A DNA stretch of 64,000 bases from Motacilla alba alba (lineage: Eukaryota; Chordata; Aves; Passeriformes; Motacillidae): contig NC_052018.1 of assembly GCF_015832195.1 (NCBI RefSeq), positions 57,907,666 to 57,971,665 on the forward strand, written 5' to 3'. The notes under the pieces are model-generated. The model did not search any database. It was not told the DNA's origin and saw nothing but the letters and a program-made list of their open reading frames with translations. How positions within the stretch are numbered: the first letter of the stretch is position 1; every line of letters starts with the position of its first letter. Positions 1 through 13,512 of the stretch are shown here, piece by piece. A program made the translations under genes and the position numbers.

Positions 1-3000
1 TTCAAATGTGCAGAGTCAGCTATTGTTTTAGCACTGCACTCTGTCACCCCACACAGCACCTTTAGCCATACTCCCATCATGTTTTCATTTGGCAGCCTTC
101 CCAAGAAGAGGAATGAGTGATGTCTGCTTACTGTTTCACTTAGCCAACCAGCGATTCTTCTTTATTGCTTTCAGTGAATGTGTAAGTTTAAAAAAAAGTG
201 CCACTGCCTTGCATTTCAGATTATATTAAGAATTTCTGCTAAAACACAAACGGCTTAGTAACAGTAAGCCCAGACGTTCTCACTTTATAATTAAACTGTG
301 ATGTCATAATTAAAAATAGGCATTGAGACTAAAGTGAATGTTTGAGGTACTTGAAGTATTAAATGTGTAAGTTACAAGTAAATAGTGCCTTTGTATATTC
401 TCTGGTTAAATGCATGTTTTTTTCAGCAGAATCATAGTTTTGTTGGAGTATAAAGTAGTTTTAAGTACTTACGTTGTATAACTGGGAAGGGATCCTGTCA
501 GACAGTGCTGCACTGATGGGCATTCACTTATGGTACTCAATTTAAAATAGACCAGGGCTTCTCTTGGAAGTGGGACTTAGCTGCAACCTGATGGAATGTA
601 GTATGGCTAGGGACTCACTGCTGTTGTCTCTGGCTTTGCAGAGATGTGTTCTGTTGGTGAGGAAGTCAGGAGGATGTTCCAAAGGAGAAGAAATTAAGGA
701 GGAAGGGAATAGGGGTTGTTTTCAGCAGTCTCAGGGATTGGCTGTGGGGAGTTAAAAAGATTAACTCCTTTCTCCAGTAGGTGAAGAGCTTAACAAGTCA
801 GGTGTCCAAATTAGGATGCAAAAGATGGAAATACTGAGCATAGTCTCAGACCAGATGCTTGGTTATATGAATGCTGTGTTTCACTTAATACCAACTTTTG
901 GCAGCAAGACTGATTTCAGGAATCCCAGCTAAGGTGTGTGTCCCTGCCCCGACTTGCTTTTTCTGCTGGTACCTTTCAGTGCTCAGAACTGAACTGTTGG
1001 AGCAATTCTTCCTGCTTCACACGGGCTTTGCCTTTATGATAAGGTGGATGTGTGGACTGATATGGGTTGCAGTAGGGTTTTTTCCCTGGGGCATGTTTTA
1101 GCCTGGCTGACTGTCTCTGGTATGTGCAGCTGCACAAACAGCAATGCTGCCTCTGTTACACTGGCACATGGGTGAGTGTGAGCAGCAGAGGAAACAAGGA
1201 TGTAAGGAAGATCTATTGTAGCTGGTCTGCTGTCCATGGAAATCCTTATCAAGGCCTACATGAAAAACAGATAATCTGAAGTCAGCTGTTAGAAGTGAAG
1301 GAAGAGATGAAGAGTGAAGGAAATGTGAGAAAACGTTAGCAGAAATTAAGCACTACAAAATTATGTTTTAGTGAAAACATTGCTGTAAGTAAGGGAAGAA
1401 ATAAGATTTTGTAATAAGCAGCACCATTTGGCACTAATATCATGTGTTGAAAGTGAGATGGACTGGAAGTGGCAGTATGGCTGGATGATAACCCTGGTAT
1501 GATTCAGTGTAGATAATCAATGCAATCCTGGCAATGAGAGGCTTTCACCTTTATCACTGTTGATTTCATGGTTTAATCATTCTCTATCAAGTAATGAAAT
1601 GTACCACTACATAAATACTGTTTTTGTGAAAGCAGTTTGGCTTTAGCACTTGTTATGCTTTAGCCTAGGAGATAATCCTATTTATGGTGTGGGTGCTTGG
1701 CAGCCTCAGCAAGCGTGTGTGTTTGTGCTTGCCTCAAAAGCAGCATATGGCTTTGGTAGCTCTAAATGTGTGAGACTTCAGAAGTGAACATTCTCTCTGG
1801 CAGGAGTGGCAAGATTGTTGTTTCTGAGAGAATCCTAATGAATTGTCTGCAGATATTTGTATTGTGTGGCCCTGAAGCATCTTCTCATATTCAATGTAAA
1901 TTTACCTACGTATTTTGTGACACCATTGTCTCAGGAAGCTGAAATTGAATTTGGAGCAAATTCTCCGAAGCTGCCATAATTCCTTCAGCAGTAGTACTAA
2001 TAGGTAGTTACATATCTATAAAAGTCAGGTTCTGTGCAAATCCATAGTGTCTATTGTCTATCTGTCACCTAATCTTCACCTAAATGTGCTTAGTTGTGCA
2101 ACAGTCACAACTTTACATAAGGGAACTGAGAAGAGGGATAGCTTTTATTGCTGATCATAAATCTTTCATGCTTTTGACACCCTGGACATTTTACAACTTT
2201 CCTTCTCACCCTAGTTCTCCAGGTGGCAGAGGTGCTGTGGAATCAAGTTGCTGTAGGTAGGGGTGCATCAACACTCCCCATTCAGATGAGACTTTTAATC
2301 CTCCTTTCCTTAAGGCTCTTTTGGTGATGGCCTGCCAATGGTTGCATCAGCACAGCTAGGGGTGCAGCACTGGAGTTTGCTCGTGGGAATGAACAACTGG
2401 TTCAGGAAATTCCTAAGGCCATTGTAAAAAATTCTCAGACAAAAGAAAAAGTGAGAGATGGTGTCCTGATTCTGGCCTGGACAGGGTTAATTTCTGCAGC
2501 AGTACAAAGGGGGCAGGCCAGAAGGATATTCTCTACAATGTCACATTATGGGAGGAGGGGAAAAGGAGTTGCTTCCTCGGAGAAGGAATTCCTGGAGAGT
2601 CTTGGTGGGGACACTTAATTGGAGAGTACCGTTCCCAAACCACAGCAGATGAGAAATTACTCTTTTTTTTTAAAGTATCTGAGATATTTGGTTTCTGCTG
2701 GCAGACATTTGACCAAAGTATATAAGGTACAAACAAGTAGTTCAGGATTTTTTTTTCTAGGTAAGTCTGATATCAGCTGGAGCAAAAATCCAGCATAAAA
2801 TCCCCTAGTGATTTAGATACTTCTGCATTAAGGGTTTATCTTTTTAGCCCCCTTCTCCATGTGAATTAGCACTGTTGCTACATATGGTGGATGTCTTTGC
2901 CCATCAGTGAGACTGTTTTGATAGTGAAGTGCTGAATAATCAACAGTTTCGTTGAAAACCTAAAGTTAAACAAGTGCCTTGTAAGTCCAGGCTTCTGCTA

Positions 3001-5954
3001 TGTAAAATGCCTCTTGAATAAGTAGAACTTCTTTTCTGTTAAAGTACCATTATGGCACTTTCAATCAAAATTAATTTTATTTCTCTTGTAAAGCACTAGG
3101 TGTTTTTTAGTTTGGAAAACATTTCTTTAATTTAAAGTGAAGTTTCCCAGCAGTATTGCTTGATAACTGAAACACAGGAAACTTTTTAGCTTGAAATGCC
3201 CTGTTACACTGTGATTCTAAATAGATAATGCCTTAAAAATCACACTAAATACTAGGAAACAGGTGGATCCTTAGCATGGTGTAGTGTACTCCTTTCCCTA
3301 CTCCTGAAACTTCAGGAAGGAAGCATATCTGAGAGTGTGCATGTGCATGGGCTGTGTTAATGTCCATAGCACATCTGTGCCTTCCTGCTGGTTTCTGTCT
3401 GAATTTGGCTCAGCCAAGACTCATCTTGCCTCTGCTGAGATTAAATAGGCTCAAACTCTCCTCTGACACCATACACACATTGCCTCACCTGTTTGTGTGA
3501 GCATGCCTGGCTAGAACATGACAGGCTCAGGAAAACAGGTTTTTTTGCTATTCACACTTCCTCAATGGTGATTCTTCTGAGGTTACATTTGCAAAATTTG
3601 AGGTGTGGGTACTGACCCAAAAAGTATCTGAAATTTTGGTTAAAGAAAAAACAAACCAGGAAAAAAACCACAAAGCCATAAATCCATAGGGATATGGTTT
3701 GACTGTCCAGCTCAGACTCAGTCATGCAACACACTGCACATATCCCAGGAGAAGCAAAGTGCCACCACCACTGTCATTAAAGCATTCTCCTCTGATATTA
3801 GCCAGAGCCCTGCTGGGTTTCTTTTGGAAAATACAGCTGTGGTCATTGGAAGGGAGCTGAAGGCGCAATAGTTATACTGCTGTCCAATTAGTTTGAAATG
3901 TTTTGACACAAATGCAAGTTGAATCTAAATGTCCATCTCCATCTCAATGAATTTACTGAGGTTTAAGCTGTTAGTTTCCATCTTGGCCTGCTGACAACAG
4001 GGAATGGAATTCCTTTTGCCTTTCCATTTGCCATTTCTGTTAGTCCTTTACTGCAAGCAAACAGCACCCAAAAGGCAAATTAATAGACATGTTTTGCATT
4101 TCTCCCACTGTGTTGAAAACTGCCATGGATATGAACGTATTTAATAATCACTCTGAGACAAATTTCATCTCGTGATGGGTGTCCATGACACTAAGTATTC
4201 TATTCAGCTTGCTGCTGCCAGGAATTATACCCAGGATATTTTCAATGTGCTATCTCCAGCCCTGATTAGATTTTCTTGCACTGCTTGGATTCCTGTAAAA
4301 AGCCTGATGTTGGGAATGTGACATTATTCCACCCAATTAAGGTGCAGTAATTGTATAGTGAGCATGTTCAGAAAGTGTCTTGTGAAGCTTCTTTAAACCT
4401 GTCTTTGTAATTTCAGATCTGAGGGGGAATTTTATCTGAGCCTTAGTAGCTTTTAACTGCCTTACATTTAAGGTACTTGGAAGTCTGGAGAGGTTTTTTT
4501 CTTGTGATACCTCTGTTACTGGAGTTCTTTATTAATGTGAGCTTTAATTTTTCTAAAATTCAATCATAAATACAAAGAAAGATTGACCTGACACAAACTC
4601 TTCAATTGATGTATCTTTGCAGAAAAAGAACTATTTCCAGACAGGCATTGCAAAAATGTGGTTAACTGTGGAACTTCCTATAAATGCACCAGATAGAGTT
4701 CAGTATTCACAAATTAATTAATTTCTTGCCTTTGTTAGAATAAAATGATACACTCCTATTTTGTGTTCTGGTCCTTGTTGTATTGCTTTTTGTATTTGTA
4801 TTACCAAGTCTTCTTCCCCAAGTGATTATCTCTCTAGATTTTGTTTAGCACTTATTCCATGTGTGTTGTTAATTAAATATTCTACAGGTTACTGATGAGA
4901 TTTTCCCTTTAATATTGCACATATCTCTGGCCATCTATAGCCAGCACTGAGTTATCTGAACTCGTGGTAAGATCTCTCCTCCATCATCCTGTTCCTATTG
5001 AAAGAAGTCAGAGAATGGCTTGTTTAAAATAGGCCAGAGGAGTCACAATTGCTGTCTCCTGGGTCATTAAAAACAAAAGGAAAGAGAACAAGGGAATAGG
5101 AAAGAGTTGTTTACTCTAAATACACAAAAATGATGGCACAAAAAGTAAATGCCTGATCTGATCACAAAAACCTGTTTCTTGAAAACCTCTTAAGGGTTTT
5201 CTAACAGATTGAATGTGAGAGTCTGCCTCTGCCTTCAAATAGAAGCTGTGAAGACAGAACTTGTTCAGTTTGAGTTGAATAACATGATGTGAATACTCTT
5301 GGAGACTGGGATTGAACTTAGCGACTTGAGGTTTTAAAATGAATTCTAGAATGCTCTCATATTCTTTTTTATGTGTTCAAAGTGCTTTACAATATCAAAG
5401 TTACAATTAAAAATACCCATGTCAGAAAGGATAGGAGGTAAGAATAAAAATAATAAAAGAAGATCACAATCAAAGGAGCAGTGATGGGTCAGGAATTTTC
5501 TGCTACAATTCCTTGCTTCTCAGAGGAACCTTCCCTGGCTGCCTCCTACCTTGCCTTGTCCATTCATGTAGGTTATCTTTATTCTGAAATGAAACTTTTT
5601 TGTCTAGTGATCCCTGTTAACCCAGTGGAGATTGAGGTGTATCTCTTCACTCTCATAACTAGATGGCAGTAATTTTCTCCCCCCACTTCAGGTGAGCATA
5701 ACCTCACATTGTCGACTCTGTAATGCACAAATTGTGCAGTTTCCAAATGATGGAGTAGCTGAAATCACAGCTGTTACTTCATCTACCTGTGGTATCATAT
5801 CCATCACCACTGCTCCTTACTTGGTCTCATGCTTTAGCAAGCCTGTTTAACAGGGATGAATCTAAATGAGAGATTCAGACACCTCACTCAGCAAACAAGA
5901 TCCTGGTTTCTCTTGGCCAATGTTCATCCTTTTATTGTTTCCTTGTCTCTGTAG
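1..5954 (+). other. MTHFD1L: MTHFD1L intron (3' part), running off the left edge
   Basis: Non-coding AT-rich sequence upstream of the first recognisable MTHFD1L exon. It ends in a pyrimidine-rich tract and TAG acceptor just before 5955. I looked for the preceding synthetase exon, which should end shortly before the LPIVEK-type segment, and saw none, so the preceding donor is presumably outside the window. No repeat family was identified with confidence. Open frames here (for example 564-755 and 1034-1252 minus) have no recognisable protein character and are taken as chance. Assignment as intron is inferred from the exon that follows. Confidence 0.75.
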
Positions 5955-6062
5955 CTTCCTATTGTTGAAAAAATAAGGATCATTGCTCAGAAGGTGTATG
6001 GGGCTCAGGATATTGAGTTGTCTCCTGCTGCGCAGTCTCAAGTTGATCGTTACACCCGGCAG
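5955..6062 (+). CDS. MTHFD1L: MTHFD1L coding exon (third from last coding exon)
   Basis: Seen: a 108-bp segment with acceptor (…TCTCTGTAG) before 5955 and donor AG|GTAAGA after 6062. It translates in phase 0 to 36 residues beginning [20 protein letters not shown] and ending DRYTRQ. Known: this matches the late region of the formate-tetrahydrofolate ligase domain, which ligates formate to tetrahydrofolate using ATP (reversible). The run DIELSP fits the mitochondrial paralogue MTHFD1L better than cytosolic MTHFD1, which has a more divergent sequence here as I recall it. In mitochondria the enzyme mainly works towards formate release for cytosolic one-carbon metabolism. The frame reads on past the donor until an in-frame stop, which is why an unspliced frame to 6227 appears; that extension is intronic. 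Confidence 0.93.
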
Positions 6063-7468
6063 GTAAGAACACCAGGGAATTGTGCAGGCAGGTACCTGCT
6101 GGATGTGAGCCTTGGGAAGCCTCAGGGTGTAACATGTTCTCAGACTGGAGTGTTAAGTCAAGCTTTGCTGAAAGGCATGAGCTTACCCATGGTAGTGAAC
6201 TGTGGAGGTCAGTATGGGTTGGTTTAGATTTGGTAGAACAGAATGGTTTTTACCTTGAAAGTGATCTCCTGTGAGATATGAATGGAGTTCAAAATACTTC
6301 TGAGATTGTCCATGAAGCTGTACTTTCTATGCAGTTTGGGTTACTCTCTTAAACCTGACAACTGCATATCTGCAAAAGTTGCTGCTAGCAAATGTAACCA
6401 ATTTTAGAATGAGTGTTCGTTTGTACCTGCAAAAAAGAGTTTGCAAACACAGTAAGACCTGTGCACAGCTATGCACATTGATAACAAAGGTCCCAGTATT
6501 TGTAAAACCTTTTGATTTCTTTCTGTTCCTATTACTTTCAAGGAGTTATGAATACTAGAACATGAAATACATCGCCCATCCTAAAGCATGTGGGAGCATG
6601 TTAAAGTTTGAAAAGTTTTGAGACCATGTGGGGAGTTGAATGTTTTTTGTAGTGGAATGGCTTCTGGACATAAATGTGGCTGGAGTCTTTCTGTCAGAAA
6701 ATAGAAACAATATGTCCAGGAAAAATTCCTGAGTAAACTTCAACAGCTTGGTCAGACAAGCAGAAGTCCTTGGTCAGACAGGTGGACAGCCATCTTACCT
6801 AAAATGCAAACTTCCTGAGAATTAATTTGATTTTTCTATATGGAAAAGAAGGTTAGTTAGTGTACATGAAACTAAATAATCCATGCTTTTTTTTTTCCCT
6901 GCTGTAATTCTCTAATCCATTTTTTAGTCTAAGTGTTAGTATATTAGGAAATATTCTCACAATGTCACCTGAAGAGTTTTCAGCATTGGGCTGCAGAGAC
7001 AATTCCCTGAAGTGCTGCCTCTCCTCCTGGCCCTGCTTGTAAAAGAATTGAACAGAAGAGTGGAAGGTGCCTGACTCAAGATTAATCAATAATTTGGAGA
7101 CAAATTATGGCAGGAGGAGCTGCTGAGGCACTTTACCTGATTTTCTCCTACATTTTCAATAATTAGCACACTTACATTAGTGAAGGGGGTGCCATCACCT
7201 CATGCAGGTTTTGTCTTGTTTAAAAACAAAGGAAAACATCATGAGCACCATCTGTGTTTACCCCCAAGAAGACATTAATACCCTTAGAAAATTTTTGACT
7301 CTGAATCCTGGTCTCAAGTTGCTGTCTAACTGAGTCATTAAAGCCCAAAGGGAACTGCTGTTCAAGAGGTTTCTAGAAGATACTGGCAACAAAACAAAAA
7401 CATAATGTGCCTTTACTGTTATTTTAAAAACATTTTTCTTTTATTTTCTTTGCCTTTTTTTTTCTTAG
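6063..7468 (+). other. MTHFD1L: MTHFD1L intron, 1.4 kb
   Basis: Bounded by a consensus donor (GTAAGA) and by an acceptor with a long T-rich tract ending in CTTAG just before 7469. It joins two phase-0 exons. I see nothing else in it: no recognisable repeat and no coding frame with protein character. Confidence 0.9.
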
Positions 7469-7621
7469 GGATTTGGAAATCTTCCCATTTGCATGGCAAA
7501 AACTCACCTATCCCTCTCCCATCAGCCTGAGAGGAAGGGTGTTCCCACTGGCTTCATTTTGCCGATTAGCGATGTGCGAGCCAGCATTGGAGCTGGATTC
7601 ATCTACCCTCTGGTAGGAACG
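7469..7621 (+). CDS. MTHFD1L: MTHFD1L coding exon (penultimate coding exon)
   Basis: Seen: 153 bp, 51 codons in phase 0, starting [20 protein letters not shown] and ending [11 protein letters not shown], with acceptor …TTCTTAG and donor ACG|GTGAGT. Known: the [11 protein letters not shown] block and the [15 protein letters not shown] block are among the most conserved C-terminal stretches of formyl-THF synthetases from bacteria to animals. The ISDVRAS and GAGFIYPL wording favours MTHFD1L; cytosolic MTHFD1, as I recall it, has IRDIRASVGAGFLYPL. The reading frame has no stop or frameshift, so the gene looks functional. The minus-strand frame across 7508-7774 is a shadow of this exon. Confidence 0.96.
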
Positions 7622-9396
7622 GTGAGTGCAAAGCGTTCGACTCATTAACTCCCCTTTCACCCAGCTTGACAGGGAAGTGCATTTCCTGTTTGCCTCTAAA
7701 AATAATGTGTAGAACCATGTGAGTTCTTGCTTTTGTGTAATAATCTTATCCTCAAATTTGATGTAGCTCTGCATTGATAGGAAAAGATAATCAAGAAAAT
7801 GCCGTGTCTTATAGGAGCTTTCACTGTCGGGTCTGAGAGAATGGCTCTTGCTGTTGTTTTTAGGTTAGTGTAGGGTATTTAGGCACCCTAATGCTGCAGA
7901 AAAATTAATTTACTTGTCGTTGCCTTTTCTTATTCAAACTGCCACCTGTAAATAACTAGTTAGATATTATTCTAAATTTTAAATCTTTTATCCATCATTA
8001 CAAACCATTTCAATGCATTTAGATTAAAGGAATTTTGTTGAGGAATAGAGTATGCTTAAAATAATTGCTTTTCAGCTGATGAGCCTGATCTGCTCCAAGT
8101 CTTTCTGAACATCACTACTGGTGCTGTAAACGTAAGTTATGGTGGGAAGGGGTAGATTTTTAACTGCAGAAGTAATAGCACATTCCTTCTCCTTTATTAG
8201 AGATTTAAACAATGAGGTGCTAAAAAGTGGCAATCATCATCCTTCCTTCCTATCCGTCCTTACAAGTACAGACTCAGATTAGGATGCTCCTGATATTTCT
8301 TCCCTTGCAGGCCTTATCGAAATAGCTGAGAAGTGAGTTGGCTCGTGCCTTTTGCCAGCCACGCACATCTTAACCCAAACAGCAGTTGAGCTGCATCTGA
8401 CATCTCATAGCTAGAGTTATTACTTACATGTAGCTGATTCATGGGATGGTGCTGGAGAAGGGATGCAAAAGCCCTTGCATTTCCGGAAAGAGTACTCTCC
8501 CAATGTTATCTCATCTTCCCAGAGCACGGCCTGATTTCCTTGTGCAGCAGTACACTTAGGAAAGGTTGAAAGTTTCTAATCTATTGTTTTGAATTCCCTC
8601 TGAAACAATCAAGTGTTTGAAACGAGGAAGGAAGTACTTTCTGACCAGGAGGGTTCCTGGAGTTCAGGAAACTGTGTCACTTTAAGTCACTGGACTTGGG
8701 GATATGCTTTCCTTCTGCATGACCACATTATGCACATCCTCCAGAAGCAGAGTGCAGCTGTGTATTTAAATTGTGTAAGACCAAATTCCAGTTGCTGGTG
8801 ACAGGGGTAAAATTTGTCAGAAGTTCTAGTATCTCCTTCATGGCCTGGATTCAAGTTTGCACTGCAAGTTGTGTGTCATGAAGTTATGAGAAGGAGTGCA
8901 TGTGAGTAATGGGCAGCAACTAATTGAAATACATGAGGGAGCTTTTCTGTTGGATGTCAGAATGAAATATTCTTGGGTTGAGCTTTCTGAATGAGCCACA
9001 CCCTGCATGCTTTGCTATAAACTAGCTGCAGTTCAGTGTCATAAATCCATAGAAACTGTCCATAGGAGCAGCATAAACCAAATAAGTTCAAGGATTACCT
9101 CTTTCTGTTACCATTTAGAAACCAAAAAATGAAGTTCTTTTGAAGGATATTTTGTATATGAGATTTCTTTTTGGAGGAGAGTATAAAAAATACATCTAAG
9201 TTAATTAGCCTGACTATGGTGAGAGGCAGTGTTAGCCATGGAACTTCTCCCATATCCTGAGCTGGGAAGGCAGTATAGCCTGTGTTATGTATTCCAAGAG
9301 AGTTTGTAGGCGAGGTATTGTATAAACATAAGATCCCCAAGAGGTAAAAATGTAAATACATGAACATCCATCATTGGTTGTTTGGAAAAATATTGC

Positions 9397-9426
9397 TAAT
9401 GCTCAGGAATGTAATGCTCAGGAATG
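9397..9426. repeat. Two-copy 15-bp tandem duplication
   Basis: The 15-bp unit TAATGCTCAGGAATG occurs twice head to tail with no mismatch. A short GAAT-type microsatellite follows at about 9471-9492. It is intronic, and I see no function. Confidence 0.85.
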
Positions 9427-12400
9427 TGGGACAGAACACTTCTTGGAACCATCACAATTGCTACAAATCAGAATGAATGAATGAATATGAATGTATTCCT
9501 AACATCGTTAACACACTGTTCTTTCTTTAGAATTAAATTTATAGCAAGAGGTCCAACTTGCTGCCTTTCAGAGTGGAGAGTTGTGCACATCATGAAACAA
9601 ACTTTCATAATATAATTGCACCACAACTTTTGAAACCACTTTTCTAATTTGTCACCTTCAGATATTTTGTGCACGTTGTTTTCAGCAACTACATCTTAGG
9701 GTTAGTGTTACTTTTTAAGTTGTGCAGGAAGAAATATTTTTGATGTCTACTTTCAAAACTGAAAGCCTTCCCTTGGCAGTTCTCTTACTAATAAAGATAT
9801 CTGAAAATGTCTGCAAGAACAAAGCAAGTATAAAAGGGCATGTCCTGAAGGCTTAAAGTGGTTGCAAGTCAATGTTGTGAGTAGAGGGATTACAGAAATC
9901 CCAGTGACAGCATATGGTGAAAACATCCAGTCATGACAATGGACTAGATTTCTTTATATAGGAAAAAAAAGTAGGAGCAGCATAAAATTTTTTTCCCTTC
10001 CACTGCTTGCTGGCTAATTGTATTAATGGGGAGGTCCCTTAATACCTAAGCTGCTCAGAACCTTCTTACAGCTAAGGCTTTTCTGATTGCAGGAAAAAAA
10101 GGCTATTTTTCATTAAAGTTGTAGTGGTAATTCTGATGCTAATTAAATGTCAAACTCCATTCTCAAAGCATATTTTTTACCAGGAGAACTTCTGGTATTC
10201 TAACCTGTCAGAATTGATCAGTAAAGCAGGTTGTTAAAAGTTCTGCTCCAATGTAATTGGGAAGAGCATTACAAATAAGAGAGATAAGTACTGCTGAAAG
10301 ATAATAAACTATCTGCAGTAACTAGCATTTGGTAGTTCAGCCTTGTCGCTAGCACGTGCAAAGTAATGAGATTTGTATTTATCCCAGCTCTGATACACAG
10401 TGATTTTATTTTTTTTAACTTAATATTTAGCATGTTGTCTTCATATTCTCTAAGCAGTATTTGGTTTGTGTTATGGTTGGCTCCAGTTCCCATACAGCAT
10501 GGAAGACTTTCCAGGAAAAATGAGCTGAGCCTTATCAGAGGAAATCAGCAGTGAAACAAGAGGTGCATTTAATTAACACTGGCACAGCTTTTATCCAAGT
10601 TCTCTGAGACCATGACCCAGAGGGCTACATCACTCTCACAGGTGGACTGTTGACATCATTGCTTGGCTTAACAGAGTGATGGCAGGAAAGCTGCTAGAGT
10701 ATATGTAGGAAACCAGTGAGGTCATTCAATAGCAATGCTTGGGTGGGGAGTTATTAGATTTTTTGTAGTTTGTGTGTTTCTCTCCACACCCACCCAAAAA
10801 GCCATAGCAGTTTGGTGCTTTCTCACATTCAGTCCCGTTTCCATTGTTCCTTTTCATGTGAGTTGCAAGAATGCAGGAAGGTCATAGAAATAAAACCTGT
10901 TGCCTTTTGCCTTTGGGAAGTGATGCTACCAAATTGCTGCTGCAGGAAATAAATCAGTGTTTGAGTCACAGTGAGATTTTTAAGCATGTACTACTCTTCT
11001 CCAGTCATGCACTTTCATATTCAATGGGTTAAAATTACAGGCATGGTCACTCTGAAAATATGTGGAGCCTTTGGAGTCATGGCCAGCTTCCAAATTCTCA
11101 CAATGAACTGACATCCTTCAGATATCAACATATCTGAAGAAAGGTCAACCTATTACAGAAATATTTTTCTCCTTGTAGAGAAAGAAGTTCAAGTCTCTGG
11201 AGCTAGTGCTGAAACTATATCCTCTTGGAAGGAACTCTTGGGGGGACCCAGTGTAGTTTGAAATCAGTGTATGGGAGGAACAAAGCTCTAGCTCACTTGT
11301 GGGTAAGAGCCAGGACTGCCCTGCCAAAATATTACCTGGATATTGTAAGAGGGAAAAGACCTCACAAGTAAATATTTTTATTAGTACTTTCAGAAGGAAA
11401 ATATCGTTCCCTGTTGAATTAATTTCTTCTTTCTTAGTGGTTAAGAGCTTAGCAAGTTTTGAGAATGTCTGTTGAACATAAGCTGGAGTCTGGGCCACCT
11501 GAAGTGAAAATTTCAGTAGTGCATGATGCTCACATTGTCTCCAAATTGTCACTTTGTAACTTTTCTCGGTTGCTTTTATGGGACAGATGAATAATAATTG
11601 TTTGATTGCTCAACTCATCCTGATGATCTGTGTAACACAGGATAGCCTTTCAAAAACAGAAATGATGGTGAGGTTTATATTTCCTTTGTAAAAAATTTAG
11701 CTTACAGTTCAATTTTGTATTGTTTACAAAGGATTTAAGCTCTGCTAGGTATTCTGGCCACTCTTGGTCCAGAAAATGTCCCTGGGGATGTGGCATTTGG
11801 CAAGTGCCTTTGGTGTTGTATAGTTGCTGTGCTGTAGCAGTGCTCAGAGCAGCTAGTTGTGAAAGCTAGGTGCTCACAGACTCTGTGGGCTGGTTTTGAG
11901 ATAACTGCAAGAAGCGTGGAAGCAGTGAGAGTAAAGGAAAGCCATGAAGTTCAGCTCATGTAGGAAAGTAGGTTAACAGTTGTTTAGTTCTAAATTGAAA
12001 TCTGGTAACAGGGAAAGAAAAGCTGCCGTCTGTTAGATGCTGTGCCTTTGTATCTGTTACAGTAGGTGTCATCCCAACGAGGGAGAGAGGTTTTCTGAAT
12101 TACAAAGGCTGCATCATTCCTGTCCAGTGACCAGCTATGCGCACGTGGAAATGCTGAATGATGTTATACTTGGGGGAAGGCTGAGAAATTACTCAGGATA
12201 GGGTGGATGGGCTGGGGGTGACCAGATGGGTATGATTGACGGCTGGACATGAGGGTGGGGACAGTCAACTTCAGTTTGTTGTGTCTAAAAGCCAAAGGCT
12301 GAGAGGTTAGTTAGTACACTGAAGTTAGTGTCATAGCAGGAAATCCACTTCTGGCCCATGGCAGATTGCATCATGTGGTTGTGATGGTATTGGGCTGGCC

Positions 12401-13503
12401 AGAGAGGGGAGGGTCTCTGTAAATGAGGCATGAATAGTCCTAAGTGAATGATTTAGCTGAAGGGCTGAGGAAAAGTTGTAAATTATAATGGAATGGTTTG
12501 CCTTTGCAAACATCCCAGGTGCGTGGACTATGAGTCAGTTAAAATTCAAGGATGGCAGTGGCCATTTGTGATCAGAAGATGGGAATAGAGATTGAGGGCA
12601 GGATTGGAGAGGTGGATTGGCTGGAAAGGGAAAAACCTGAGAGTTGTACTGATAGGAGGAGATATCTGTGAAACGATTTGAAGACACATCCAAGATGTAC
12701 ATGGAGAACTGGAAGAGGACACTGACATAAAAACCACAAAGGTTAAAGAGCTTTGAAGATGTTCCAAAAGCATTAGTTAAAACAATGAGGTGACCTAAGA
12801 TCTGAGCAGGAAGAAGTCATGTGAGTAATGAATGTAGTTACAGGAGAGCAGAACATGCCTTGCTGATGACTAAGGATTTTTTTTAAATTTAAGAGGAAAA
12901 GAGTAGAGTTTAGCTGGCTTGAGAATATCGTTACCATTTCTGTAACTTTTGAAAGGGAATAAAAAAGAATGTATTTAAATGGTAGAAATTTCCATATAGT
13001 CTGTGCATTTACTGTTTACTTCACCTGTTTTAAACTGATGTGGATAAGCCAGTGCTTGTTGGAAATACAGAGTAAATATACTTTGCTTTGGATCACTGTA
13101 CCTCCATGCCATGGCTGTGGCACGGGCATATGGTAAAATACTCTCTTACAACCTGAAACAACACCCAAAAAACCCCATAAACCAACCTCTCTTCCTCCTC
13201 TGCCATATCTTGACAGATAATAAAGGCAAGACACTTACTTAGATCCTGCATAGTTCATGCTGTCACTCTTGACTGCTGTTTGTTTGCTAGTAAGCTTTAT
13301 TTAACTTACATTATAATAATGTACTATATATTGCCTCTTCTGAATGAAAGACCATGTCCCATTGCTGGTCAGATTAAATTTTTAGCTTATTATTGCTTTA
13401 TTCCACCTAACCTTACATCCTTGAGGGCCAGCACTTGCAGTTAGAGAAAGGAATGAATGGTTTTGATTTGTTTTCTACTGAGAAGAAGAAAGAAGTTTTT
13501 TTT

Positions 13504-13512
13504 GGGGGGGGG
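13504..13512 (+). repeat. T8-G9 homopolymer junction
   Basis: A run of 8 T is followed directly by 9 G within the intron. It is a simple low-complexity tract, prone to length errors in sequencing. Confidence 0.8.

Noticed and set aside
2459..2640. CTGGCCTGGACAGGGTTAAT-like stretch resembling the start of some avian LTRs
   Set aside because: Only a short resemblance, with no TATA box, terminal repeats or second copy seen.
5955..6227. 77-codon frame taken as a single ORF
   Set aside because: Only 5955-6062 is exon; the remainder reads through the GTAAGA donor into the intron. The methionine at 5994 is not a real start.
11145..11552. 135-codon minus-strand frame
   Set aside because: No recognisable family, and no promoter or exon context. 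Treated as chance.
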